Positions 1-6,773 of a stretch of DNA of 7,013 nt are shown piece by piece. This stretch comes from JBEKYH01 sp049511115 (GTDB lineage: Bacteria; Planctomycetota; Phycisphaerae; Tepidisphaerales; Tepidisphaeraceae), in the NCBI GenBank assembly GCA_049511115.1, contig JBEKYH010000274.1, positions 1-7,013 of the forward strand, in the 5' to 3' direction. Position numbers and translations under genes: made by a program. Positions within the stretch are counted from its first letter, which is position 1. Every line of letters begins with the position of its first letter. The notes under the pieces are model-generated. The model had not been told where the DNA came from and made no database searches. It saw only the letters and a list, made by a program, of their open reading frames with translations.

Positions 1-6
1 CCCCAA

Positions 7-32
7 CCCTCTCCCTGAGTACATGGCGAGGG
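7..32. repeat. Imperfect GC-rich inverted repeat at the left edge
   Basis: The arm CCCTCTCC (7-14) pairs with GGCGAGGG (25-32), seven of eight positions matching, around a 10-nt loop. No T-tract follows: the next bases are GG and then GTAAAGGG, so it is not a standard intrinsic terminator. Hairpins with CCCTCTCC/GGNGAGGG arms occur as dispersed extragenic palindromes in many bacterial genomes, and this may be a decayed copy. The upstream gene lies outside the window, so a role in ending its transcript cannot be judged. Confidence 0.4.
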
Positions 33-214
33 GGTAAAGGGCAGTGTCGCCACAAAGAGGAGTTACACCCATTAAATCGGCTTTCCTACGGTGGACCGAC
101 CCGTTTCTATGTCGTAAGCTTGTGCCAAGCATATTCAGACGGCATCCGAGCCTACGCCTTCCCCTGCCGCCGAATGCTTACCATCCCTGGTTGTCGGCGT
201 GGATGGAGGATTAC
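33..214. other. Leader region without a gene, upstream of the 215 CDS
   Basis: The reading frame of the 215 gene stays open back to a GTG at 44. The extra 57 residues it would add contain no recognisable domain and would bury the signal peptide, so I treat this stretch as non-coding leader. I see no clear sigma-70 promoter. The one strong element is the ribosome binding site GGAGGA at 205-210, four bases before the ATG at 215. Confidence 0.4.
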
Positions 215-1006
215 ATGCGAATTCCGCTGATTGCGCTCCTCGTCTTGTCCGTTCCGGTTATGGCACGTGCTGCGGATGATTGGCAGCGGATTGTCGTGAT
301 CGACAATCCACGCATCACCGTGACGCTCGTGTTGAAGAAAATCGCCACGGCTGCGGACGAGGAGTTTGTCGGGTTCGAGCTGGATAATCGGACGGCCCAA
401 CCGATGCAATTGTCGCAGACGAGTTACCAATTAGATGAAGTACGACTCTCCCTGCTCGGAGGCGGGCCGGTTTTGCAAATGAGTTTGGCATCGGGTCACG
501 AAGCGGACCTGCTTTGGCACGACGGCATTCCCGCGCCCGGATCATGGCCCGACGATGACACGATTCCGCCCGGTATTACGCGCCGACTGCGTTATTGCAG
601 CGCGGAAAGCGTTTCACACCTGGGCATTGCGCCTGTTCAGGGCTACGCAGTCGATGGGCGCGTGCACTTCGATCTATCGTTGGAAGACGGGGCGCGCTTA
701 TCTACCCCCGACCGCGGCATTCCTTTCCACTTTGACTGGGTGCGGCCGGACGCCCGGGGGATTGACGCTATGCGTCAGCGGCTGAAGCGTCTGCTGGCCG
801 TGCCTGAAGACTCTTTTGCGGACACGGATCTTCTGGAAACTTTCCTCGCCGATGGCAAAATTGCGTCGGCCGTGACTAGTGAAGACCTGGTTATGGGCCT
901 GAACCGGCAGGATCAGGGTACCCGTCGCCCCATCACTGAATTCATTGACAGGGAATACCCAACCGACGAACATGTGATTGCCTTTTTCCTGGATGTGATC
1001 AAATGA
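215..1006 (+). CDS. Exported protein of unknown function (N-terminal part of a possibly split gene)
   Basis: 263 aa. I chose the ATG at 215 because GGAGGA (205-210) lies four bases upstream and the protein then begins with a typical Sec signal peptide: basic R2, hydrophobic IPLIALLVLSVPVM, and an A-R-A cleavage site after residue 19. An upstream ATG at 203 lacks such a site. Residues about 20-180 look beta-rich (alternating hydrophobics, e.g. RIVVIDNPRITVTLVL) and the last 80 are helical. I do not recognise the family. It ends in TGA at 1004-1006, and the same frame continues, open, into the 1016-1651 ORF. The helical C-terminus runs smoothly into the helical downstream ORF, so the two may be one protein of about 477 aa broken by a nonsense codon. 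The gene is certainly coding; its function is unknown. Confidence 0.75.
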   Translation: MRIPLIALLVLSVPVMARAADDWQRIVVIDNPRITVTLVLKKIATAADEEFVGFELDNRTAQPMQLSQTSYQLDEVRLSLLGGGPVLQMSLASGHEADLLWHDGIPAPGSWPDDDTIPPGITRRLRYCSAESVSHLGIAPVQGYAVDGRVHFDLSLEDGARLSTPDRGIPFHFDWVRPDARGIDAMRQRLKRLLAVPEDSFADTDLLETFLADGKIASAVTSEDLVMGLNRQDQGTRRPITEFIDREYPTDEHVIAFFLDVIK

Positions 1007-1015
1007 CGCGACGGT

Positions 1016-1651
1016 ATGCTGATCAGGGAGCTTGCCGACGCTGCGCACATTCATGATGCGAGGCTCATTACTCCGCTTCTCGACTGGATTCGTCAGGACG
1101 CACAGCCATACGACGCTTCATATTTTGCGCTGAAAATACTCAGTCGCCACAGAGATCTAATGGTTGATCGCGCGGCAGTTACATCCGAGCTTGGGCGCAT
1201 CATATTGGCACGCTCCCCCCTGGTTGCCGCCGGGAAGTTTCCCAAGGATCGTGCTTGGTATTGGGCAAACCAAATCAGCGAGTTGGTAGATACAGGGGGC
1301 GTAGCGATGGTAACGGCCATCGCGCCCTTCTTGGACGATAAGGACGTGGTGGTCGACGCGCAGGAGGTCCAGGTGATGAACAACGGTATCTCCACGCGCG
1401 CCTGCGACGTGGCCTATAACGCCATTCTCGATCTTCAAGAGCAGCCCGGAGATCGCTTTTCGATGGAGGAGCCATCCACACGGGTCTCCATAAACGCGGC
1501 CGATTTGAGGCCGGACGCGCGTTTGGAGACCATCGTCCCATCGGAGGTTAGCTTCAGCCAAGCCGTCTATGCCGAGCGCGACGAGCTCATTGCCCGGCTC
1601 AAGGCGAGTTTGAGCACAAACAATGCCGCCCAGACGCAGCCGACGAAATGA
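1016..1651 (+). CDS. Helical, HEAT-like protein of unknown function (C-terminal part of a possibly split gene)
   Basis: 211 aa if translation starts at the ATG at 1016, ten bases after the TGA of the previous ORF and in the same reading frame. There is no Shine-Dalgarno sequence in front of this ATG (the preceding bases are TGACGCGACGGT) and no signal peptide. An independent start is therefore poorly supported. The protein is mostly helical. Residues such as LITPLLDWIRQDAQ and ISTRACDVAYNAILDL resemble HEAT-type repeat helices, where an R-x-C-D-x-A-x-x-A-I pattern is common. The C-terminus is a polar tail rich in N, A, Q and T. I read it as either the C-terminal half of the 215 gene after a premature stop, or a coupled second gene. 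No catalytic motif is visible, and no specific family can be named. Confidence 0.6.
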   Translation: MLIRELADAAHIHDARLITPLLDWIRQDAQPYDASYFALKILSRHRDLMVDRAAVTSELGRIILARSPLVAAGKFPKDRAWYWANQISELVDTGGVAMVTAIAPFLDDKDVVVDAQEVQVMNNGISTRACDVAYNAILDLQEQPGDRFSMEEPSTRVSINAADLRPDARLETIVPSEVSFSQAVYAERDELIARLKASLSTNNAAQTQPTK

Positions 1652-1827
1652 AAAAACGGCCGCGGCCTGGCAATAATTTCTCGGCCCAAGCCCTTGAATT
1701 GCACCTGAAATCGGTTAATTTTTGCTTCCAAGAATTCACGCGGCGTGGTTCTCAGTGATTTCCGCCGCGAACTTGACCGGCGCTTTTGGGCTTCACGCCC
1801 ATCGGCTCCAGCTACATGGAGGTAGCC
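1652..1827. promoter_or_regulatory. Intergenic leader of the TPR lipoprotein gene, with weak promoter and palindromes
   Basis: This 176-nt gap holds several small signals, none decisive. GGCCGCGGCC (1658-1667) is a perfect palindrome just after the previous stop, but it has no loop and no T-tract. A weak promoter-like pair is TTGAAT (1694-1699) and TAATTT (1716-1721), spaced 16. Downstream, CACGC-G-GCGTG (1737-1747) is a near-perfect palindrome that could be an operator. GGGC-TTCAC-GCCC (1788-1800) is a short hairpin, followed by a second hairpin that covers the ribosome binding site (listed separately). The promoter is a guess from base matching only. Confidence 0.25.
1804..1827 (+). promoter_or_regulatory. 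Hairpin covering the ribosome binding site of the TPR lipoprotein gene
   Basis: GGCT (1804-1807) can pair with AGCC (1824-1827) and CCA (1808-1810) with TGG (1817-1819), closing a six-base loop and leaving AGGT (1820-1823) as a bulge. An alternative is a perfect five-base stem, CTCCA (1806-1810) with TGGAG (1817-1821). Either form ties up part of the Shine-Dalgarno GGAGG (1818-1822), which sits five bases before the GTG start at 1828. This could lower translation or make it conditional. The pairing is visible in the sequence; the regulatory effect is inferred. Confidence 0.3.
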
Positions 1828-2607
1828 GTGCTTGCATCCATTTCTCGTTTTCGTTGCCGTCTTCCGCTTTTTGTTGCCACGATTGCCATCGCCGGTTTTT
1901 TGCCCGGCTGCGCCGAGCCGCTGACGTATTCCCACGATTTCAAGTCGGCAGGCATGTCGCAATATAACAGCGGGGCGTATGTGGACGCCTCTGGCTCATT
2001 CCGGGCCGCAGCCAAGCAGGACCCGACCGATTATCACACGCAGTACTACCTGGGCCTGAGCTATGAAAAGACCGGCGAGCCGCAAAAGGCCGCCGAGGCT
2101 TACATCCTCTGCCTGAAGCTGCGCACACAGACCCCCGCGGGCCGGTTTGACCGCGACATGCGCGAGCGGGCCATGAATCGCCTCGCCGCCGTCATCGCCC
2201 GCGGCGACTTCGCCGACCCGGAGATCGACGCCATTCAGAAGGAAGCCGATGCGCAAAAGTCCCCCGACGACTACCGGCTGCTGGCCCGTATTTTCGCCCT
2301 CCGCGGCGACGCCGATACCGCAGTGGACAATTACCGCCGCGCTATGTCGTACTCCGATCACGACTTCACGCTCACCAAGGAATACGCCCTGTATCTTTTG
2401 AAGATCAATCAGACCGCCGAGGGGACGCGCGTTCTCAAACTCGCCTGGCAGATGGACCCGAGCGATCGGCAGGTGGCTACGACGCTCCGCAGCCTGGGAG
2501 TGACTGATGCACAACTGAATGTCAGCGACCAGCGGATCGAAGAGCAGGCCGCCGCGACAACGCCGCCGCAATCGGCTTGGGATGCGGATACGGCGCCGCG
2601 GGATTAA
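1828..2607 (+). CDS. TPR-repeat lipoprotein
   Basis: 259 aa. I prefer the GTG at 1828, because GGAGG (1818-1822) is five bases upstream and the resulting N-terminus is a compact lipoprotein signal: basic n-region with R7, R9 and R11, hydrophobic LFVATIAIAGF, then lipobox L-P-G-C with Cys at residue 28. Starts at ATG 1816 or TTG 1786 would only lengthen the n-region. The mature protein is likely anchored to a membrane. Two tetratricopeptide repeats follow the Cys (around YNSGAYVDASGSFRAAAKQD and YYLGLSYEKTGEPQKAAEAY), with more degenerate repeats near RLLARIFALRGDADTAVDNY and the last third. The C-terminus is a low-complexity A/P/Q tail. TPR arrays scaffold protein partners; the partner here is unknown. 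A role in envelope or secretion assembly is only a guess. The gene converges with the minus-strand cyclophilin gene. Confidence 0.85.
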   Translation: MLASISRFRCRLPLFVATIAIAGFLPGCAEPLTYSHDFKSAGMSQYNSGAYVDASGSFRAAAKQDPTDYHTQYYLGLSYEKTGEPQKAAEAYILCLKLRTQTPAGRFDRDMRERAMNRLAAVIARGDFADPEIDAIQKEADAQKSPDDYRLLARIFALRGDADTAVDNYRRAMSYSDHDFTLTKEYALYLLKINQTAEGTRVLKLAWQMDPSDRQVATTLRSLGVTDAQLNVSDQRIEEQAAATTPPQSAWDADTAPRD

Positions 2608-2620
2608 ATCGCCTTGCCCT

Positions 2621-4174
2621 CTACGAACCGGCGACGATCGTGAACGCTTTGGACTTCGTGTTGGTCAGGTCACCATCTTCGGCAATCAGCTTATAGGTTC
2701 CCGCTTCATCCACGGAAATATCGCTGAAAGTGGCCACGCCGCCTGACGCCGACTCGGTGAGCGTGCCGCCCAGGATCGCGCCGTCGGGGCCAAGGCCGGG
2801 CTTGAGGGACAACGTTACGGAGGAAGCGTTGTTGGTGACGATGTTGCCGTATTGGTCTTCCACATTCACCGTGATCGGCGGCGCAATGTCAGTTCCGACG
2901 GTTGTGCCGGCAGGGCGAGCTGTGAAAGCCAATTGCGTCGCCATGGTGTGTCGCACATCAAAGCTCGGGAAGCCCGAGGGCTCGGAAGTTACCGACCCGT
3001 GGATGGCCTCCATCGTGTAGGCGCCGGCGACGGTCAAGGAGATGTTGCTGAAAGTAGCCACGCCGTCTACCGACTGGACTTTCAGCGTGCCGTCCAGCAC
3101 TGCGCCGCCGGGGCCGCTGGCAATGGCGAGGTTGACGTTGGCGCCGGTGATCGGGTTGTTATTCGCGTCGGTCACAGAAACCGTGATGGCCGGCGTGATC
3201 ACATGCCCGGCCTTGACGTTGGTCGGCGACTGTATGAACGCGAGATGGGCCACGGGGTTGGACACGACGTTCACGATGAAGGACGTAGTGGCTGTTTGAC
3301 CTGCAACGTCGGTGACGGATGCCATCACGGTGGTTTGGCCGGCGGTGGCGCCGGACACCGGCTTAAGCTTCAAGACGCCATTGACGACTTTCGCCGTGAC
3401 GAGGCTGGGATTGTTGCTGGTCGCGGAATACGTCGGGGCCGCCTGTGACGTGGGAATCTGCACAATGTTATCCGTCACTATATTGGCCTCGGGGACACTG
3501 CTCGGCGTGGTGCTTCCCGTGTAATTGATGACGGGCAAGGTGGACCATTGAGAGTTCTCGTTGCTGCCGTCAATGATCGGCAATGCCGCAATCGCGTTAG
3601 CGATCTTAATACCGCCGTCGATGACGTTGCCGAAGACCGTGAACGGCCCGTTGTCCGGGCTTGTTCCATCCAGAATGCTCGAATTGTCGGCAAGATTAAT
3701 GAACCACTGATTTGTACCCGTATCCGGCCCGTCACTCAGCGCCATGGCAATGGTCCCCGTGGTATTGGAAATGCCTGGCTCGCCGTTGAGGGATTGGACG
3801 GGATTATTGTTCGCCCCGTCCGGCATGGTTCCGCCTCCCTGTAATACGAATCCCGGCACCGAACGCTGGATCATCGTGGGCGTGTATTCCCCGTTGTTGA
3901 TGTACGTCACAAAGTTGGCCACCGTATTAGGCGTCTGGCTGTCATCCAGTTGGAAAAACATATTCCCCAGCGGCGTTTGCATTTCGATGACCGTTCCGCC
4001 GGTGATTTGAGGATCGTTCAAAAACGTACTTAACGTAACCTTTGTGGCCGTCGTCGCGCCGACGGTCAGGTTCTGGGTGGGGATTTGCGCTAGGACCGTC
4101 GCCGTCAGAAGGCACCGATTTTCCAGAGGTTCAATAGCCGCCGTCAGGGACCGCTTCCAAATCAACTTCTTCAT
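2621..4174 (-). CDS. Secreted cyclophilin-type peptidyl-prolyl isomerase with Ig-like repeats and LEPR-XLL motif
   Basis: 517 aa on the minus strand. I chose the ATG at 4174 because GGAG (complement of 4181-4184) lies six bases upstream and the protein then opens with MKKLIWKRSL followed by IEPLENRCLLTA. This is a LEPR-XLL-type N-terminal motif, common on exported planctomycete proteins. The frame is open further upstream to 4336, but that extension would bury the motif. Residues about 61-200 form a cyclophilin domain: TPLGNMFFQL, then R104-S-V-P-G-F109-V-L-Q112-G-G-G, then N155-Q-W-F158, then L-D-G and TVFG. The family speeds proline cis-trans isomerisation in folding proteins. Of the human cyclophilin A active-site positions, Arg55, Phe60, Gln63, Gln111 and Phe113 are kept; Trp121 and His126 appear to be I167 and F178. 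Residues about 245-303 look like a cadherin-like or Big domain. Two Ig-like repeats follow (about 308-407 and 412-515), each opening with LAF and having an ATFS-x-IS motif. It likely acts outside the cytoplasm. Confidence 0.88.
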   Translation of the reverse strand: MKKLIWKRSLTAAIEPLENRCLLTATVLAQIPTQNLTVGATTATKVTLSTFLNDPQITGGTVIEMQTPLGNMFFQLDDSQTPNTVANFVTYINNGEYTPTMIQRSVPGFVLQGGGTMPDGANNNPVQSLNGEPGISNTTGTIAMALSDGPDTGTNQWFINLADNSSILDGTSPDNGPFTVFGNVIDGGIKIANAIAALPIIDGSNENSQWSTLPVINYTGSTTPSSVPEANIVTDNIVQIPTSQAAPTYSATSNNPSLVTAKVVNGVLKLKPVSGATAGQTTVMASVTDVAGQTATTSFIVNVVSNPVAHLAFIQSPTNVKAGHVITPAITVSVTDANNNPITGANVNLAIASGPGGAVLDGTLKVQSVDGVATFSNISLTVAGAYTMEAIHGSVTSEPSGFPSFDVRHTMATQLAFTARPAGTTVGTDIAPPITVNVEDQYGNIVTNNASSVTLSLKPGLGPDGAILGGTLTESASGGVATFSDISVDEAGTYKLIAEDGDLTNTKSKAFTIVAGS

Positions 4175-4346
4175 TTCCAACTCCGCAACAAATGGGATTC
4201 CGCACAAAGGGTATCGCCGACGAACACCGTCGAACATATAGAGATACGGATTGTAAGATACCGAGGTTTGGAGATTTGAGAAATGGCTTTGTATCGCCCG
4301 TGCTGTATGCTCTGTCGTTGGCTCGTCGCACGTCACCGGAGGACAA
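4175..4346. promoter_or_regulatory. Divergent intergenic region between the cyclophilin and rhamnosidase genes
   Basis: These 172 bp must hold promoters for both genes. Weak candidates overlap. On the plus strand, TCGAAC (4230-4235) and TAAGAT (4254-4259) are spaced 18. On the minus strand, the complements of 4278-4283 (TTTCTC) and 4255-4260 (TATCTT) are spaced 17, so the two -10-like boxes share almost the same bases. The region is AT-richer than its surroundings. The ribosome binding sites are CTCC at 4181-4184 (read as GGAG on the minus strand) and GGAGGA at 4338-4343. No long palindrome or riboswitch-like fold stands out. Promoter assignment is by eye only. Confidence 0.3.
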
Positions 4347-6773
4347 ATGAAGACCGCTTTGTTCCTGCGATTTGGAATCTGTGCAGCACTTTGCTGCGCT
4401 GTATTTCTGCAAACTACAATTGGCCCGACTTCTCTGCCCGCCTTCGGCGCTAGTCCGGTGTCTCAATCCCCCTTTGCGCCCGACGCCCACTGGATCGCCT
4501 TCCCCAACAACGATGCCGACAAAACCCCCGAGCCTGCCCCCCAGTTCCGCACCGAGTTCGCACTCGACCCCATCCACGGCAATATCAACAAGGCCACCCT
4601 CACCATCACCGGAGTCGGTTGTTACGATTGCCAGATTAACGGCCACCCTGTTTCCGATCATGTCCTCGATCCCGGGTGGACCAATTATAACAAAACCGTC
4701 CTCTACAACTCGTTTGACGTGGCCGCGCTGCTTCAATCGGGCGACAACGCCATTGGAGTGACCCTCGGCAACGGACCGTACAACGTCCTAAAAATTCAAG
4801 GCCGCTACACCAAATTCGCCGGTTCCTTCGGTGTTCCCAAGCTCCGCGCGCAAATTGATATTGATTTTGCGGACAACACGCAAATTCACATAGCCAGTGG
4901 CGCGCAATGGAAAACCACTCGCGGTCCAGTCGTATTCAACCACCAGTACGGCGGCGAAGACTACGACGCCCGCCGCGAGACGCACGGCTGGACCGAACCA
5001 CATTTCGACGACAATGCTTGGCAACCCGCCGCCGAGATTTCCGCCCCTGGCACAGCCGAGCAAGCCGCCACTTTAATGCTCGCTCCCCAGGCCCCCGACA
5101 AAATCTGCAAGACATTCCAGACCCAGAAAGTTACCCAGCCCACTCCCGGCGTCTTCGTCTATGATCTCGGCCAGAACATGTCCGGATGGCCCGCCATCAC
5201 CGTGTCCGGCCCGGCCGGCGCGACGATCAAACTTGTTCCCGGCGAGCTTCTCGACAAAAACGGCCTGGTCACCCAGCGTTCCTCCGGCAGCCCCGTGTGG
5301 TACTCGTACACGCTGAAAGGCGAGGGCGCCGAAACCTGGCACCCCCTCTTCTCCTACTATGGCTTTCGCTACGTTCAAGTCACGGGTGTCGTGCCTGCAT
5401 CCCGTGATTTCACCAACCCGGCGGCAACCCAGCCCGTGGATGCTTCACTCCCGGTGATCCAGTCCCTCGCCGGCCAGTTTGTCCACGCCGATCTCCCCTC
5501 CGCCGGTTCTTTCTCCTGCTCTAACGACACCCTCAATCGCATTCACACTCTCATTAACAACGCCATCCTCTCCAACTCCCAATCCATCCTCACTGACTGC
5601 CCGCACCGCGAAAAGCTCGGCTGGCTCGAACAAGACCACCTTATGGCCCACGCCATCATGATGAACTGGGACGTGCACGGGATTTACACCAAAATCGAAA
5701 ACGACATCGCCGACGCCCAGCACTCCGACGGGCTCATCCCCGACATCGCCCCCGAATACGCCAAATTTGCCGGCGGATTCCTCGACTCTCCGGAATGGGG
5801 TTCCACCGGCATCATCGCACCCTGGTACACGTACCTCTTCTACGGCGACCAGCAACCCCTCGCTGATCACTACGACACCATGAAGCGCTACAACGATTAC
5901 CTTGCCTCCAAAGCGAACGACAACATCATCAGCTTTGGCCTGGGCGACTGGTACGACGTGGGTCCCAAGCGCCCTGGCGAGGCGCAGCTCACCTCCAAAG
6001 CCCTCACCTGCACCGCGACCTGGTATCAGGACCTGATCATCCTGCAAAAAACCGCCGAATTGCTGGGCAAGATCGACGACGCTAAATCCTTTGCCGACCG
6101 CGCCGCCGCCGTCAAGACAGCCTTCAACCAGAAATTCTTCCACACCGACACCAACCAGTATGAAAACGGCAGCCAGACCGCCAATGCAATGCCCCTGGTC
6201 GTGAATCTCGTGCCCGCGGAAAGTCGCGACGCCGTCGTGCAGAATCTGGTCCAATCCATCCGTGGCAATCACAACCGCATCACCGCCGGCGACGTCGGCT
6301 TCTCGTACGTCGTGCGCGCCCTCACCGACGCCGGGCAGGGCGATCTTCTCTTCGACATGGCCACCCAGTCTGATGGTCCCGGCTACGTCGATCAACTCCG
6401 CAAAGGCGCTACGACTCTCACCGAAGCCTGGGACGCCGGCCCAGCCTCCTCGCAGAATCACCTCATGCTCGGCCACATCGAATCCTGGTTTTATGAAGGT
6501 CTTGGCGGCATCCAGCTAGACGCCACCTCGCCCGGGTTCTCCCACTTTTTCCTTCGCCCCGAGTTTCCCAAAGAGCTCACCTTCGTCCACGCCTCGCACA
6601 TTACGCCGTTCGGCCAAATCACCAGCAACTGGGAACGCGACGGTTCCCAAATCACCTGCACCTTCGATATTCCCGCCAAAGCCTCCGCCACGCTCACCGT
6701 TTTTGCAAAGACAGAAGAACTTGCTTCGGGCCACTACATCAGGCAATTCAGTATTCCTACGACGCAGCCATGA
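4347..6773 (+). CDS. Secreted GH78 alpha-L-rhamnosidase
   Basis: 808 aa. GGAGGA at 4338-4343 lies three bases before the ATG. A hydrophobic N-terminus (residues 5-24) and an AFGA site near residue 35 indicate Sec export. In order: an N-terminal beta-sandwich with a WI-AF...FRTEF element (49-71); a Bac_rhamnosid_N domain (about 80-230) with VLDPGWTNYNKTVLY, GNGPYNV and a GGEDYDARRE motif; a second beta domain (about 265-347) with VYDLGQNMSGW and a YYGFRYVQV element; the (alpha/alpha)6 catalytic barrel (about 385-720) and a C-terminal beta domain (about 721-786). Catalytic-region motifs are D417-C-P-H-R-E422-K-L-G-W, E428-Q-D430, GDWYD, and GATTLTE693AW. These carry the acidic residues expected for this inverting family. 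It should release terminal alpha-linked L-rhamnose from polysaccharides or glycosides outside the cytoplasm. Third positions are strongly C-ending. Its stop overlaps the next gene by ATGA, suggesting one transcript. Confidence 0.95.
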   Translation: MKTALFLRFGICAALCCAVFLQTTIGPTSLPAFGASPVSQSPFAPDAHWIAFPNNDADKTPEPAPQFRTEFALDPIHGNINKATLTITGVGCYDCQINGHPVSDHVLDPGWTNYNKTVLYNSFDVAALLQSGDNAIGVTLGNGPYNVLKIQGRYTKFAGSFGVPKLRAQIDIDFADNTQIHIASGAQWKTTRGPVVFNHQYGGEDYDARRETHGWTEPHFDDNAWQPAAEISAPGTAEQAATLMLAPQAPDKICKTFQTQKVTQPTPGVFVYDLGQNMSGWPAITVSGPAGATIKLVPGELLDKNGLVTQRSSGSPVWYSYTLKGEGAETWHPLFSYYGFRYVQVTGVVPASRDFTNPAATQPVDASLPVIQSLAGQFVHADLPSAGSFSCSNDTLNRIHTLINNAILSNSQSILTDCPHREKLGWLEQDHLMAHAIMMNWDVHGIYTKIENDIADAQHSDGLIPDIAPEYAKFAGGFLDSPEWGSTGIIAPWYTYLFYGDQQPLADHYDTMKRYNDYLASKANDNIISFGLGDWYDVGPKRPGEAQLTSKALTCTATWYQDLIILQKTAELLGKIDDAKSFADRAAAVKTAFNQKFFHTDTNQYENGSQTANAMPLVVNLVPAESRDAVVQNLVQSIRGNHNRITAGDVGFSYVVRALTDAGQGDLLFDMATQSDGPGYVDQLRKGATTLTEAWDAGPASSQNHLMLGHIESWFYEGLGGIQLDATSPGFSHFFLRPEFPKELTFVHASHITPFGQITSNWERDGSQITCTFDIPAKASATLTVFAKTEELASGHYIRQFSIPTTQP

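Noticed and set aside
44..214. GTG start at 44 for the first gene
   Set aside because: There is no fitting ribosome binding site, and it would place 57 unrelated residues before a good signal peptide that begins at 215.
1004..1050. TGA at 1004 as a selenocysteine codon
   Set aside because: I see no convincing SECIS-like hairpin just after the TGA, and no redox motif around it. Interrupted gene or readthrough is simpler.
1003..1056. ATGA overlap at the stop of the 215 gene, suggesting a coupled downstream gene
   Set aside because: The ATG at 1003 is in a different frame from the 1016 ORF and meets a stop after 17 codons.
1658..1667. GGCCGCGGCC palindrome as a terminator for the 1016-1651 gene
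   Set aside because: A contiguous palindrome has no loop, and no T-tract follows.
2852..3448. Plus-strand ORF (198 aa) inside the cyclophilin/Ig gene
   Set aside because: It is antisense to the Ig-like repeats. Its composition (G, R, H, D) is typical of a shadow frame, and it has no ribosome binding site.
4175..4336. Upstream extension of the cyclophilin frame to 4336
   Set aside because: It would add 54 residues before the LEPR-XLL region, while the ATG at 4174 has a well-spaced GGAG. The extension is better read as the intergenic promoter region.
5445..6476. Long minus-strand ORF (343 aa) inside the rhamnosidase gene
   Set aside because: It is antisense to a clear GH78 catalytic domain. 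The strong C-ending codon bias there leaves the opposite frame free of stops. The translation is rich in G, V, D and E and has no recognisable domain.
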